NCBI GenBank assembly: GCA_003676145.1
Contig: NAUB01000022.1
Coordinates: 274,990 to 338,989 of the forward strand
Source: a gamma proteobacterium symbiont of Stewartia floridana
GTDB taxonomy: Bacteria; Pseudomonadota; Gammaproteobacteria; Chromatiales; Chromatiaceae
Length of the DNA stretch: 64,000 bases
Reading direction: 5' to 3'
The position numbers and the translations under genes are program-made. Below, in pieces: positions 9,318-19,178 of the stretch. Each line of letters starts with the position of its first letter. Within the stretch, counting starts at the first letter, position 1. A model generated the notes under the pieces. The model did no database searches. It was not told the DNA's origin and worked only from the letters and a program-made list of their open reading frames with translations.

Positions 9318-10931
9318 TCAAGTTAGTTGCTCGTAAGCCGGTAAGGTGAGGAACTCCTCAAACTCATCGTTGGCAACGATCTGTTTCAACAGCTCAGCTG
9401 CCTGTTCAAAGTTGCCCGACTCATAGGCCAACTCTCCGAACTCCTGTCTGATCTCATGAAGTTCGTCCTTAACGGCCTGTTCGAAAATCTGATAGGTGAC
9501 CTTGCGGCCATCACTCAGAACACCTTTCGGATAGCGGATCCACTGCCAGATCTGGGATCTGGCGATTTCGGCAGTAGCCGCGTCTTCCATCAGGTGGTGA
9601 ATCGGTACTGCACCGCGGCCACCGATCCAGGCGGCGGTATAGCGCAATGCGGCACTGACATTGTTGAGTAATCCGGCTTCGGTGATTTCACCTTCAGGCA
9701 CCGCCAGCAGATCAGCTGCTTTGACCGAGAGTGACTCATCGATGCGATCGAGCTGATTGGCCTCAGGCATGTGGTGGTTGAAAACTTCCATCGCCACAGG
9801 AACCAGTCCCGGATGCGCCACCCAGGTACCGTCATGGCCATCTGTCGCTTCCCGCTCCTTATCCTGTCTGACCTTCTCTTTGGCCGCTGCATCCGCTTGT
9901 GGATCGTCGCGAATCGGGATCTGTGCCGCCATACCGCCCATCGCATGGGCGCCACGACGATGACAGGTATTGATCAGCAGCTTTGAATAGGATCTGAGGA
10001 AAGGCACGGTCATGGTGACCTGGCTGCGGTCCGGCAGGACGAATTCCGGATTGGCGTGAAAACGTTTGATGAAGCTGAAGATGTAGTCCCAACGGCCACA
10101 GTTGAGACCGCAGATGTAGTCTCTCAACTCGTAGAGGATCTCATCCATCTCGAAAACCGCAGTGATGGTTTCGATCAGTACGGTACAGCGAATGGTGCCC
10201 TGGTCGAGACCGAGCTCCTGCTCTGCCCAGGCGAACACATCACGCCAGAGCCGAGCCTCCAGGTAGCTCTCCATTTTCGGCAGGTAGAAATAGGGGCCAC
10301 TGCCCATCTCCAGCAGGGTTTTGGCGTTATGGAACAGATAGAGCCCGAAATCGAAAAAGGCGCCACTGATCCGTCGGCCGTCCACACTCATGTGTTTCTC
10401 TTCCAGATGCCAGCCACGGGGACGTACAATCAGGGTGGCGAGCTCATCACCGAGCTGGTACTGCTTGCCTTCCGGACTGGTGAAACTGAGTGTGCGGTTG
10501 ACCGCCTCACGCAGGTTGATCTGCCCTTCGACAGTGGTGCTCCAGTGAGGCGAGTGGGCATCCTCGAGGTCCGCCATAAAACATTTTGCCCCGGAATTGA
10601 GGGCGTTGATCAGCATCTTGCGATCAACCGGACCGGTAATCTCCACCCGTCGATCCTGCAGATCCTTTGGCGCCGGACGAACCGTCCATTCAGACTGCCG
10701 GATTCCGCTGGTCCCTTCCAGAAAATCGGGGAGTTGACCCTGGTTGAGCAGTTGCTGGCGTTGTGAACGGCTCTTCAGCAGCTCACGTCTGGTTTCGCCA
10801 AACAGACGCTCCAGCTCAGCAACGAAGTGAAGTGCCTCCGGTGACAGTATCTCCTGATACTCCGACTTCATCTCGCCGGTGATTCTGACCTCTTGTGCCT
10901 GATGCCAGAGGGTCGATGTGGTACTAGACAT
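9318..10931 (-). CDS. aceB: Malate synthase A
   Basis: Second glyoxylate-shunt enzyme, condensing acetyl-CoA and glyoxylate to malate. About 537 residues, isoform A length. Motifs include IVRPRGWHLEEKH, FDFGLYLFHNAK and CTVLIETITAVFEMDEILYE with the catalytic Glu/Asp region, and WDYIFSFIKRF. GAGGAG nine bases before the ATG at 10931 sets the start; the upstream in-frame ATG at 10949 overlaps that site. It is first in the aceBA operon, divergent from aceK. Confidence 0.96.
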   Translation of the reverse strand: MSSTTSTLWHQAQEVRITGEMKSEYQEILSPEALHFVAELERLFGETRRELLKSRSQRQQLLNQGQLPDFLEGTSGIRQSEWTVRPAPKDLQDRRVEITGPVDRKMLINALNSGAKCFMADLEDAHSPHWSTTVEGQINLREAVNRTLSFTSPEGKQYQLGDELATLIVRPRGWHLEEKHMSVDGRRISGAFFDFGLYLFHNAKTLLEMGSGPYFYLPKMESYLEARLWRDVFAWAEQELGLDQGTIRCTVLIETITAVFEMDEILYELRDYICGLNCGRWDYIFSFIKRFHANPEFVLPDRSQVTMTVPFLRSYSKLLINTCHRRGAHAMGGMAAQIPIRDDPQADAAAKEKVRQDKEREATDGHDGTWVAHPGLVPVAMEVFNHHMPEANQLDRIDESLSVKAADLLAVPEGEITEAGLLNNVSAALRYTAAWIGGRGAVPIHHLMEDAATAEIARSQIWQWIRYPKGVLSDGRKVTYQIFEQAVKDELHEIRQEFGELAYESGNFEQAAELLKQIVANDEFEEFLTLPAYEQLT

Positions 10932-10949
10932 AATTTTCAATCTCCTCAT

Positions 10950-11192
10950 ATTCTTCGCCGCGCACTTGCTTGGTGCGGTCGTAACGGCTGAAAAATCGCA
11001 CTGCCATTCTCTGAGGCGTGTTCGACTTTTTGTGCACTGCGTTAAAGCATAGTGAAAAGGTCAACATTATTTTCAAAAAAATCTCAATAGTTAGCTTTGA
11101 CAAAAAAAATAGTGCACCGCAATAAAAATCTGCTAAACCTTACCTAAACGCTCAGATATAACGACCAAACGAAAAAACGACGCACCAAAACA
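10950..11192. promoter_or_regulatory. Divergent control region between aceBA and aceK
   Basis: A 240-bp AT-rich region between divergent glyoxylate genes. For aceK, TTGACA at 11097-11102 and AATAAA at 11121-11126 (18-bp spacer) form a plausible sigma70 promoter. Two similar blocks, GTGCACTGCGTTA (about 11033) and GTGCACCGCAATA (about 11112), one overlapping that promoter, could be operator half-sites. The regulator is not identified here; neither an iclR nor a ramB homologue lies next to it. Confidence 0.4.
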
Positions 11193-12959
11193 ATGCAGAA
11201 CCAGCCCCAACAGATCGCTCGCTCGATCCTGACCGGATTCGAGAGACACTTCTCCTTCTTTCAGGAGATCAGCAGCGCTGCCCGTCAACGCTTTGAACAT
11301 GCGGACTGGCAGGCTGTGCGTGAGGCGTCGGCGAAGCGCATCAGCTTCTATGACATGCGTGTCAAAGAGGCGATCGAACGACTCAAGTCGAGCTTTGACA
11401 TTGAGGTACTGGATGAGGGGCTGTGGCAGGATGTAAAACAGATCTACGGCAAACTGCTGCGTACTCACAGCCGTCCTGAACTGGCTGAAACTTTCTATAA
11501 TTCAGTATTTTGCAGGCTCTTTGACAGACGTTACTACGATAACGACAAGATCTTCATTGAATCTCAGGTGGATCGTCAGGGCCTCTCCGAACGCTACCAG
11601 GTCTATATGTCGTTCCACCTGGACGAGGGGAATCTGCAGGGCTGCATCTGGGACATGCTCTCCGCCTTCTACTTCTCCCTGCCCTACGAGGACATCGACA
11701 GGGATTGCAAACTGCTGGCCGAGTCGCTGATCGAGCAGGCCGGATTCGACAACCTCCCGCAAGATCTGCGCTTCGATATCCTCGAATCACCCTTCTACCG
11801 CAACAAGGCGGCCTATCTGATCGGCAGAATGGTCTATGGGGATAGAATCCGTCCGTTCATCATCCCGCTGATCAACAATGAAGAGGGAGCCCTGTTCGTC
11901 GATGCCCTGCTGATCCGCAGCCGACATGTGGAAGCCCTGTTCAGCTTTGCCCGGGCCTACTTCATGGCCAAAACCCCGGTCCCCACCGCCACGGTCGCTT
12001 TTCTGAAAAGCATCATGCCCGATAAAACCCTCTCTGAGCTCTATATGAGCATTGGGCTGCACAAACAGGCGAAGAATGAGTTCTACCGGGATCTGCTCAA
12101 CCATCTCGACGACAGCGAGGATAAATTCATCCTTGCCGCCGGCACACCCGGACTTGTGATGCAGGTCTTTACCCTGCCATCCTTTCCCTATGTATTCAAA
12201 GTGATACGTGACCAATTTCCACCCCAGAAAGAGGTTACCCACAAACTGATCAAAGAGCGCTATTTTCAGGTCAAGAAACATGACCGTATCGGCCGTATGG
12301 CGGACACCCTCGACTTTGCCGAAGTGGCCCTGCCAATCGATCGGTTTGAACCGAAATTACTCGAGGAGTTGCAGAACACCATCGCCGATCAACTCGAAAT
12401 CGACGATGACAAACTGGTGATCAAGCATCTCTATATCGAGCGCCGCATGAAACCTCTCAATCTCTATCTGGAAGAGACCGATGAAGAGATGGCGCGAAAG
12501 ATCCTCGATGACTGGGGACTGGCGCTGAAACAGCTGATGGGCGTGAACATCTTCCCCGGCGACCTGTTGTTCAAAAATTTTGGGGTCAATGACCAGGGGA
12601 AAGTGGTGTTCTACGACTATGATGAGATCTGTTATCTCAGTGAATGTAACTTCCGCAGAATCCCGCCGCCAAGAAGCTCTCTCGATCTGTTCAGAGATGA
12701 GCCCTGGTACAGTGTCAATCCCAATGACATATTTCCTGAAGAGTTCATCACTTTCATCAGCACGGATCCAAAAATCCGTAAAATGCTGATGGAATTGCAT
12801 CCGGATCTGTTTCACATCAGCAGTTGGCAGAATGCCCAGGAGAGCCTGGCAGCCGGTAGACAGGCGGATGTCTTCCCCTATCCTCAGAAGTTGAGGTTTT
12901 CCCGCAAACTCCAGAGTAGCGAGCGATCGGGTCAACTGCTAGCGGCGGCTGCAGTTTAA
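11193..12959 (+). CDS. aceK: Isocitrate dehydrogenase kinase/phosphatase
   Basis: Bifunctional enzyme that phosphorylates and reactivates isocitrate dehydrogenase, steering isocitrate into the glyoxylate shunt. The 588 residues fit the family (E. coli 578). The N-terminal AMP-sensing half is followed by the kinase-like half with LAAGTPGLVMQVFTLPSFPY (nucleotide loop), VFKVIRDQFPPQKE and FPGDLLFKNFGV...VVFYDYDEICYL, the catalytic Asp region. It is divergent from aceBA, not third in the operon as in E. coli. It converges on the signalling gene at 13035. Confidence 0.96.
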   Translation: MQNQPQQIARSILTGFERHFSFFQEISSAARQRFEHADWQAVREASAKRISFYDMRVKEAIERLKSSFDIEVLDEGLWQDVKQIYGKLLRTHSRPELAETFYNSVFCRLFDRRYYDNDKIFIESQVDRQGLSERYQVYMSFHLDEGNLQGCIWDMLSAFYFSLPYEDIDRDCKLLAESLIEQAGFDNLPQDLRFDILESPFYRNKAAYLIGRMVYGDRIRPFIIPLINNEEGALFVDALLIRSRHVEALFSFARAYFMAKTPVPTATVAFLKSIMPDKTLSELYMSIGLHKQAKNEFYRDLLNHLDDSEDKFILAAGTPGLVMQVFTLPSFPYVFKVIRDQFPPQKEVTHKLIKERYFQVKKHDRIGRMADTLDFAEVALPIDRFEPKLLEELQNTIADQLEIDDDKLVIKHLYIERRMKPLNLYLEETDEEMARKILDDWGLALKQLMGVNIFPGDLLFKNFGVNDQGKVVFYDYDEICYLSECNFRRIPPPRSSLDLFRDEPWYSVNPNDIFPEEFITFISTDPKIRKMLMELHPDLFHISSWQNAQESLAAGRQADVFPYPQKLRFSRKLQSSERSGQLLAAAAV

Positions 12960-13034
12960 TGCATCGATCGGTAACCGACTGAGGATTGGAGCCAGCAAAA
13001 GCTGGTTCATCCGGCGCATCTGCAGATTGAGTTG

Positions 13035-16000
13035 TCAATCCCGACTGGAGTGCTCCATCAGTTCATTCAACAGCAGCAACAACTCATCCCGATGGGATTC
13101 AAATGTCTCGATTTCACTCAAGAAATCCTTCACCTCGACACCGATCTTTTGATTGACAAGCTGCTCGGCCGAGTCATGAATCGATTCGTGAATTGAAATG
13201 ATCTTTTGCAACATTGGAGAATCGGCCAATCGGGTATTGGCTTGCCCATCCAGCCATTGACCAAATCGGCACTGATGTCTATCCAAAACCGGTGGAGCCA
13301 GCTTCTCACCTTGCGCATACTGCAACAGGTGAGCGATCCAGGCCCGATGTTCTACCGCAGCAAACAGCAAGGGTTGATCGTCCCGGCTGAGTCGGACTGT
13401 CTCACTCCAAAGCTGATCTGGTTGCCAATCGCTTAGCCACTGCAGAACCTCCTCCGATGGCATGGGTCGGGCGATTGCGTATCCCTGCCCATACTGACAT
13501 CCCAGTTTCAGCAGCATCTCACCATGCGCCAGGGTTTCAACCCCTTCGGCGATGGCGTTGCGACTGAAGGCGGATGCCAGACCAAGCACCCCTTCCAGTA
13601 TTGCAAGGTCATCCGGGTCATCCAGCATATCCCGCACAAAACTCTGATCGATCTTGAGCAACCCGGCTGGTAATCGCTTCAGATAGGTCAGAGAGGAGTA
13701 ACCGGTACCAAAATCATCCAGCGCAAAACCAACACCCAGGTTACGACAATCACGTATGATTTCCGAGACCTGATCGATCTCATCCAGAGCACTGGTCTCC
13801 AACACCTCGAGTTCCAGGTCGCCGGGCTCTACATTGGGATGTTTTGCCAGCAGATAACGCAGTCGGGTGACAAAATTGGGTTGTTGCAGATGCATGGCAT
13901 CGATGTTCACACTGACCTGCAAAGGTACCCCGGCCCGTCGCCACTCAGCGATCTGTGCGAGTGCGGTATCCAGCACCCACTCCCCCAGCTCGACCGAAAA
14001 CGGATGCTGCTCAATGACAGACATGAAAGCACCGGGTAACAGCAATCCTCGTTGTGGATGCTGCCAGCGAATCAGTGCCTCCATACCCAAAACGCTACCG
14101 CTCTGCATATTCACCTTGGGTTGATAGTAGAGCACCATCTCACCACTTTTCAGGGCAATGCGAATCCGTTCCAGGCTCTCATGATAGCCCCGCACCGTCC
14201 GGTCGTGTTCAGCGTCGAAGATATGGTAGCGATTCTTGCCTGCCTGCTTGGCCTGATACATGGCCTGGTCCGCCTGTCGCAGCAGTTGATCCGCATCCAG
14301 CAGTTCTGCCTGAGGAAAGAAGGTCACGCCAAGACTGGCGGAGACTTTCAGCTCCATACCTTTGATGTGTATCGGTTCCGCTGCCGATGCCATCAAGCGC
14401 TCAATAATATTGACACTCGCGGCATGATCCACAAGGTCCATCAACACCGCGACAAACTCATCCCCACCCAGGCGAGACAGGGTATCCCCTTCACGTAAGG
14501 CGTGTTTCATGCGTTCCGCAAGCTGAATCAGAAACAGATCCCCCACATCGTGACCATACGCATCATTGATCTGCTTGAAGCCATCCAGGTCCAGATAGAC
14601 GATACCCACCAGTGTGTTGCGCCGTTGTGCCTGAAGCATCGCCTGATAGAGCCGATCAGCCAACAAAACCCGGTTCGGCAGACCGGTCAGCACATCGTAG
14701 TGGGCAATCCGCTCCAGTTTTCTCTGCTGCTCTTTGAGTGGTGTGATGTCGGAGAAGAGTCCCACATAGTATTTGAGGCTGCCCTGCTCATCATAGACAT
14801 TGCTGATGGTCAGCATTTCAGCGTAGACCTCACCATTCTTTCGCCGGTTCCAGATCTCTCCCGACCAGTGACCGTGCTTCAGCAACTCCTGCCACATGCC
14901 TGCGTAGAAGGCCGTGTCGTGACGCCCGGAAGCCAACAACCTGGGATTCTTGCCCAGCACCTCCTCGCGACTGTAATCGGTGATTCGACTGAAAGCACTG
15001 TTGACATCCAGAATAGTGCCGTCAGGACCGGTGATCATGATCCCCTCACGGGCTGAGGCGAAAACGCTGGCGGCCTGACGCAATTGGTCTTCACTCTTTC
15101 GACGCTCAGTAATATCGTGTCCAATGCCAAGGATTCCAATCAGATTCCCCTGCTCGTCATACATCGGTGTCTTGGTGGTCTCCAGCAGTTCACGATGAGT
15201 GTCTGCAAATGTGACCCACTCTTCATACACCTTCGGACCACCCTGTTCGATAACTCTCTGATCACGCTCTCGATAGGAGTCCGCCTTTTCCGCCGGCATG
15301 AAATCCGCATCCGCCTTGCCCAGAATTTCATCCTCTGAAGCACCAAAATATCCCTCAAACCTTGGATTACAGGCCAGATAGGTTCCATCAGGATCTTTCA
15401 ACCAGATCAGATCGGGCAAGGTCTGTATCAGTACTTTGAGAAAACCGCTCTGGCGCAGCAGTTTCGTCTCGAGTTGTTTCTGCTGCACCAGCTCCTGCAT
15501 CAGTCGCAATGTGTTGCTGGAGAGAATCCCGTAGCTGGAGAGGATGATATCGATCATCTTGCGGGTAAACCCACTCATCTCTTCGAGCGCATAGTGCTTG
15601 GCCTCTTCCAGCGCAAGGCCTTGGCGCAGGCCCAGGATGATATAGGAGAGATGTCGATCGGACTCGAGTATGTGGGAGGCCAGCCAGCGAACCAGAAATT
15701 CCAGGGTCTTTTCAGCAACCTGATGTTTGGAGCCCAGATCTGACTGATTGATCAAAGCCTGCAACTGATCGATAAAAGCCTGATGGGATTCCCGATGAGA
15801 CGCCTCCAGTGATTCATCCGGCAGATATTTTCGCCAGATGGCCTCTTCTGTCTCGAAGTGATAGACCGTGTACTCCAACAGCCCATCGAATACCTTGCTG
15901 AGGTCGATCTGCTCCGATTCGAACGCAAACTGGGATGCCAGCTCATTCAACATCCGCACCAATTGACGGTGCTGCTCATCGACCGTGGGAAGACCAGTAT

Positions 16001-16040
16001 TGAAATTATCGTCCCAGGGAAAGATGTCGATACGTTTCAT
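13035..16040 (-). CDS. Haemerythrin-PAS-PAS-GGDEF-EAL-CZB signalling protein
   Basis: A 1001-residue soluble cyclic-di-GMP protein. Order: bacteriohaemerythrin (1-135) with iron ligands His24, His61, Glu65, His82 or His86, His123 and Asp128; PAS (about 195-310, LIWLKDPDGTYLACN); PAS (about 320-440, ITGPDGTILDVNSAFSRITD); GGDEF at 525-529 (LGGDEFVAVL, intact); EAL starting at 654 (MEALIRWQHP) with LEVLETSALDE and DDFGTGYSSLTYLKRLP; and a C-terminal chemoreceptor zinc-binding-like domain (about 895-985) with HRAWIAHLL, HQCRFGQWL and HESIHDSAEQL. Both catalytic motifs look active. An O2/redox and zinc or hypochlorite input is inferred from the end domains. Confidence 0.92.
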   Translation of the reverse strand: MKRIDIFPWDDNFNTGLPTVDEQHRQLVRMLNELASQFAFESEQIDLSKVFDGLLEYTVYHFETEEAIWRKYLPDESLEASHRESHQAFIDQLQALINQSDLGSKHQVAEKTLEFLVRWLASHILESDRHLSYIILGLRQGLALEEAKHYALEEMSGFTRKMIDIILSSYGILSSNTLRLMQELVQQKQLETKLLRQSGFLKVLIQTLPDLIWLKDPDGTYLACNPRFEGYFGASEDEILGKADADFMPAEKADSYRERDQRVIEQGGPKVYEEWVTFADTHRELLETTKTPMYDEQGNLIGILGIGHDITERRKSEDQLRQAASVFASAREGIMITGPDGTILDVNSAFSRITDYSREEVLGKNPRLLASGRHDTAFYAGMWQELLKHGHWSGEIWNRRKNGEVYAEMLTISNVYDEQGSLKYYVGLFSDITPLKEQQRKLERIAHYDVLTGLPNRVLLADRLYQAMLQAQRRNTLVGIVYLDLDGFKQINDAYGHDVGDLFLIQLAERMKHALREGDTLSRLGGDEFVAVLMDLVDHAASVNIIERLMASAAEPIHIKGMELKVSASLGVTFFPQAELLDADQLLRQADQAMYQAKQAGKNRYHIFDAEHDRTVRGYHESLERIRIALKSGEMVLYYQPKVNMQSGSVLGMEALIRWQHPQRGLLLPGAFMSVIEQHPFSVELGEWVLDTALAQIAEWRRAGVPLQVSVNIDAMHLQQPNFVTRLRYLLAKHPNVEPGDLELEVLETSALDEIDQVSEIIRDCRNLGVGFALDDFGTGYSSLTYLKRLPAGLLKIDQSFVRDMLDDPDDLAILEGVLGLASAFSRNAIAEGVETLAHGEMLLKLGCQYGQGYAIARPMPSEEVLQWLSDWQPDQLWSETVRLSRDDQPLLFAAVEHRAWIAHLLQYAQGEKLAPPVLDRHQCRFGQWLDGQANTRLADSPMLQKIISIHESIHDSAEQLVNQKIGVEVKDFLSEIETFESHRDELLLLLNELMEHSSRD

Positions 16041-16279
16041 TGCACAGGATCGCTTTTAGTGTTTTATCTAACGGGCACAACATCACCCAGTGATCAGCGA
16101 TCCTGCTGTTACAGCTCCGAAATTCTGATGCGGCTGAAGCCCTTAGCTTCTTTTGATGATATACCATGGTAGCTATCGGACAAGGCTATTTCATGCCTGA
16201 CTCCGGAATCCACGGTGATTTGAGAAAACAGTGAATTCAGAATCTTGAAATCAGTGGATTTGGTATTCGATCAGATTGC

Positions 16280-17671
16280 CTATTGGGCACCCTTGCCAAG
16301 CAGCACCACTTCTATGGTTTGCAAGAGGATAACGAAGTCGAGCATGGTGCTGGCATTTTTAACATAGTAGAGATCGTACTCAAGCTTTCGCTTGGCGTCC
16401 TCTTCAGACGCACCATAGGGATAGAGCATCTGCGCCCAGCCGGTCAGGCCTGGTTTGACCCAATGACGTTGAGGATAGTAAGGAATGTCATTCGACAGCT
16501 GCATGACGAATTCCGGCCGCTCCGGTCGTGGTCCGACCAGGCTCATATCCCCATTCAGAATGTTGTAGATCTGCGGTAACTCATCCAGCCGGGTTTTACG
16601 CAGGAAACCACCCAGCTTGGTAATGCGGGCGTCATTTTTGGTCGCCCACCTGGCCACACCATCCGCCTCGGCATCGGTACGCATACTGCGGAATTTGTAG
16701 ACTTTGAACAGTTTGCCGTTCTTGCCGACACGAACCTGACTGTAGAGAATCGGATCCCGGCCCGCTGATTCGATCAGACTTGCGATGGTGACCAGAACCA
16801 TCAGTGGTGCGGCAAACACAAAAATAATAATGCCCACTGACATATCGAAGGCTTTTTTGATCGCCCGGTTCAAGGCCCTCTGACGGTAGCCGTCGGTGTA
16901 GAGCATCCAGCTGGGATAGAGCAGATCGATATTGATGATCGAGAGCTCTTTTTCAAAGAAGGTCAGCAGATCGAGTATCCTGACTCCCTTGATCTTGCAC
17001 TCAAGTAACTCGTGGTTTGGCAGTTTCTTGCGTCGATCATCCACTGCCACCACAATCTCATCCACTGCCAGACGGTTGGATATCTCCAGCAGTGATTGGT
17101 CCTTGATGATCTGCCTGTCCTTGTCGATCAGTTCAATCCTGTCACCGAGATTGACATAGGCCACTACCACGATACCCAGTGTATCTTTGTTTCTAACCGA
17201 CTCCTCGATGCGATCCGCATTGATTCCCACACCCAGAACCAGCACTCGGCGCTTCAGAATCTTATCGGAAGTCACCCGAACGAAAATCGTCCGCGCCAGC
17301 AGAATACCCAGCAGTGACAGGGCCAAACCGTAACTGAGTACCGATTGGCCATGATCGACGAACACGGGAGCGACAGCCAATAACAGCAGCATGGCCACAC
17401 CACCGACCAGAAAGGCCAGGATGATCCGTAACAGAAAACCTGATGAGGTAGCCATCGAGCCTTTCTGGTAGAGACCCAGGGCGGTCATTGCGGAAAACAT
17501 CACCAGTGCGAAAATCACTGGCATGTTGCTCTCCAGATGGGAGACTGTCTCGTTGATGACTTGGTGGAACAGCAGAATGGCGCCATGCATCGAGGAGACA
17601 AATATCAATACCTCCGCAACGGCCAGCAGTACGACGGCCTTAGAGATATAGATTCCAAAAAGCTTGATCAT
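16280..17671 (-). CDS. Polyprenyl-phosphate sugar transferase (exopolysaccharide initiation)
   Basis: Inner-membrane initiating glycosyltransferase of the WcaJ/EpsL type, moving a sugar-1-phosphate to undecaprenyl phosphate. The 463 residues show four N-terminal membrane segments (to about 130), a central nucleotide-binding-like domain (KRRVLVLGVGINADRI), a re-entrant hydrophobic segment near 275-300, and the bacterial sugar transferase domain with YKFRSMRTDAE, KLGGFLRKTRLDELPQIYN, SLVGPRPERPEFV and KPGLTGWAQ. This layout matches the TIGR03013/03025 groups seen with PEP-CTERM/exosortase loci, though no such locus is in the window. It stands alone here. Confidence 0.9.
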   Translation of the reverse strand: MIKLFGIYISKAVVLLAVAEVLIFVSSMHGAILLFHQVINETVSHLESNMPVIFALVMFSAMTALGLYQKGSMATSSGFLLRIILAFLVGGVAMLLLLAVAPVFVDHGQSVLSYGLALSLLGILLARTIFVRVTSDKILKRRVLVLGVGINADRIEESVRNKDTLGIVVVAYVNLGDRIELIDKDRQIIKDQSLLEISNRLAVDEIVVAVDDRRKKLPNHELLECKIKGVRILDLLTFFEKELSIINIDLLYPSWMLYTDGYRQRALNRAIKKAFDMSVGIIIFVFAAPLMVLVTIASLIESAGRDPILYSQVRVGKNGKLFKVYKFRSMRTDAEADGVARWATKNDARITKLGGFLRKTRLDELPQIYNILNGDMSLVGPRPERPEFVMQLSNDIPYYPQRHWVKPGLTGWAQMLYPYGASEEDAKRKLEYDLYYVKNASTMLDFVILLQTIEVVLLGKGAQ

Positions 17672-17840
17672 GGCTTAGCTATTGCTATCTCTCGATGGTA
17701 CTAACAGACGTCATCCAATTTACATCAGAAATCCAATCCGTCGAATTTTACATTATCCTTGCGTTGACAGACCAGGGGCTGTTAATCCGCCAAGCATAAC
17801 AATTTCTGCACAAGAATGCTGTTGTTGTGTGGAATTTTTA

Positions 17841-18248
17841 CTATCGAGGGGTATCGCCCCGGTAGGCATAGTAGTCCTGCTTGGATTTGAGCACGAATGC
17901 CACATTGGCTTCACCATCAATCTCGGGGACTGCCTGTAAGGTGATTGGTGCTTCCAGTGCGCAGTCTTCTGCTTCGACTGTGTTGTCTCCATCCCAGATC
18001 AGTATTGAGTAGATCGAACGATCCTCCAGATTGTAGCTGGCTTCGGCATACACCTCTTCACCAACCACGGAGAGGAGTATTTTGGCATGGTTGAATTCAG
18101 GACTGAGATTCCTGGTATTCAGGAGCGGCGTGAGAAACTGTCTCTCTCCACTGTCAGTATCATGCATCGCCCAGACCAGAATCGGATTCTGTTTCAGATC
18201 ATCCAGAGTATACTCTTCGAGCATGTAGGGATTACCAAACTCAGGCAT
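17841..18248 (-). CDS. Conserved hypothetical protein
   Basis: A 135-residue acidic soluble protein with no signal peptide or membrane segment. GAGGAGAGG just upstream fixes the ATG at 18248 (MPEFGNPYMLEEYTLDDL); an upstream in-frame start would overlap that site. A mixed strand/turn composition (VGEEVYAEASYNLEDRSIYS) suggests a small beta-rich domain. No family recognised. It lies between adk and the sugar transferase on the same strand. Confidence 0.7.
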   Translation of the reverse strand: MPEFGNPYMLEEYTLDDLKQNPILVWAMHDTDSGERQFLTPLLNTRNLSPEFNHAKILLSVVGEEVYAEASYNLEDRSIYSILIWDGDNTVEAEDCALEAPITLQAVPEIDGEANVAFVLKSKQDYYAYRGDTPR

Positions 18249-18324
18249 AGAAACCTCTCCTCGTTGCAATCAAGGGATAATAGCCCGAATTCACAATCAG
18301 TGCTGCCAGGGCGTATTGGATTCG

Positions 18325-18340
18325 TGTTAACAGCCCCTAA
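18325..18340 (+). repeat. Short dispersed repeat, copy 1
   Basis: TGTTAACAGCCCCTAA, preceded by ATTGGATTC. The same block recurs at 37213-37229 and 48153-48169, and inverted at 40994-41006. All copies are intergenic. Confidence 0.6.
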
Positions 18341-18349
18341 AACAGACAA

Positions 18350-18366
18350 CCCGCTCAGAGAGCGGG
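18350..18366 (-). terminator. Terminator after adk
   Basis: CCCGCTC-TCT-GAGCGGG hairpin on the minus strand, followed by TTGTCTGTTTT. It lies about 50 bp past the adk stop. Confidence 0.75.
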
Positions 18367-18414
18367 CTGGCTGTTGCAATGGGCTGACTACGCCGCCACC
18401 TTAGCGGGGCCTGT

Positions 18415-19056
18415 TCAGCCGTTCAATCTCTCCTGAATCGCATTCACTACCGCCTCACTGGAGGTAGCGCTGACGGTCAACAGCATCTCTTCATTGCTGT
18501 AGTATCCGACCAGCGGTGCGGTCTTTTCCTGATAGACGTCGAGACGGTTTGAGATCGCCTCTTCCGTTTCGTCATCCCGCTGAACCACATTACCACCGCA
18601 TTTGTCGCAGACACCCTCGACCTTGGTCGGCATGCTTTTGACATTGTAGATGGCACCGCACGCTTCACAGGTTCTGCGGGTGGTCAGGCGATCCAGGATC
18701 ACCTCTCTGGGCACATCGATCTCCACCGCGAAGTCGAGATCCACACCGATCTTTTTCAGCAGTTCACCCAGCGCCTCAGCCTGAGGAATGGTGCGGGGAA
18801 AACCGTCCAACAGAAATCCCTTCTCACAATCCGGTTCCTGCAGGCGCTGTTCCATGATGCCCATGATCAGATCATCGGGCACCAGGTCACCGGCCTTCAT
18901 AAAGGCTTCGGCCTGTTTGCCAAGTTCTGTGCCGGCCTGGACCGCACCACGTAGGATGTCACCGGTGGAAATCTGAACTGAACCGTCCAGCTTGGTCAAT
19001 TCCTTGGCAACCGTGCCCTTGCCCGCACCGGGCGCACCTAAAAGTATCAGCTTCAT
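18415..19056 (-). CDS. adk: Adenylate kinase
   Basis: Cytosolic enzyme balancing ATP + AMP with 2 ADP. 213 residues, long (LID-containing) form. P-loop GAPGAGKGT at 7-15, AMP-binding GDILR, GFPRTIPQAE with the DGFPRT signature, and RDDETEEAISNRL. The LID carries four cysteines (CEACGAIY and CDKCGG), the zinc-binding version seen in many Gram-positive and some proteobacterial enzymes, not the zinc-free enterobacterial type. Followed by a terminator; divergent from the lytic transglycosylase gene. Confidence 0.97.
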   Translation of the reverse strand: MKLILLGAPGAGKGTVAKELTKLDGSVQISTGDILRGAVQAGTELGKQAEAFMKAGDLVPDDLIMGIMEQRLQEPDCEKGFLLDGFPRTIPQAEALGELLKKIGVDLDFAVEIDVPREVILDRLTTRRTCEACGAIYNVKSMPTKVEGVCDKCGGNVVQRDDETEEAISNRLDVYQEKTAPLVGYYSNEEMLLTVSATSSEAVVNAIQERLNG

Positions 19057-19178
19057 AATATGATCGCTCCTGAAAGTTGTCTTTCTAAAATCGTGTTTTT
19101 CTTGTTAAGGCCGGCACAAAAATACCCGATAACGGGATCGTTACACTCTGCCTATGGTCAAAACCGGCGCTATTATAC

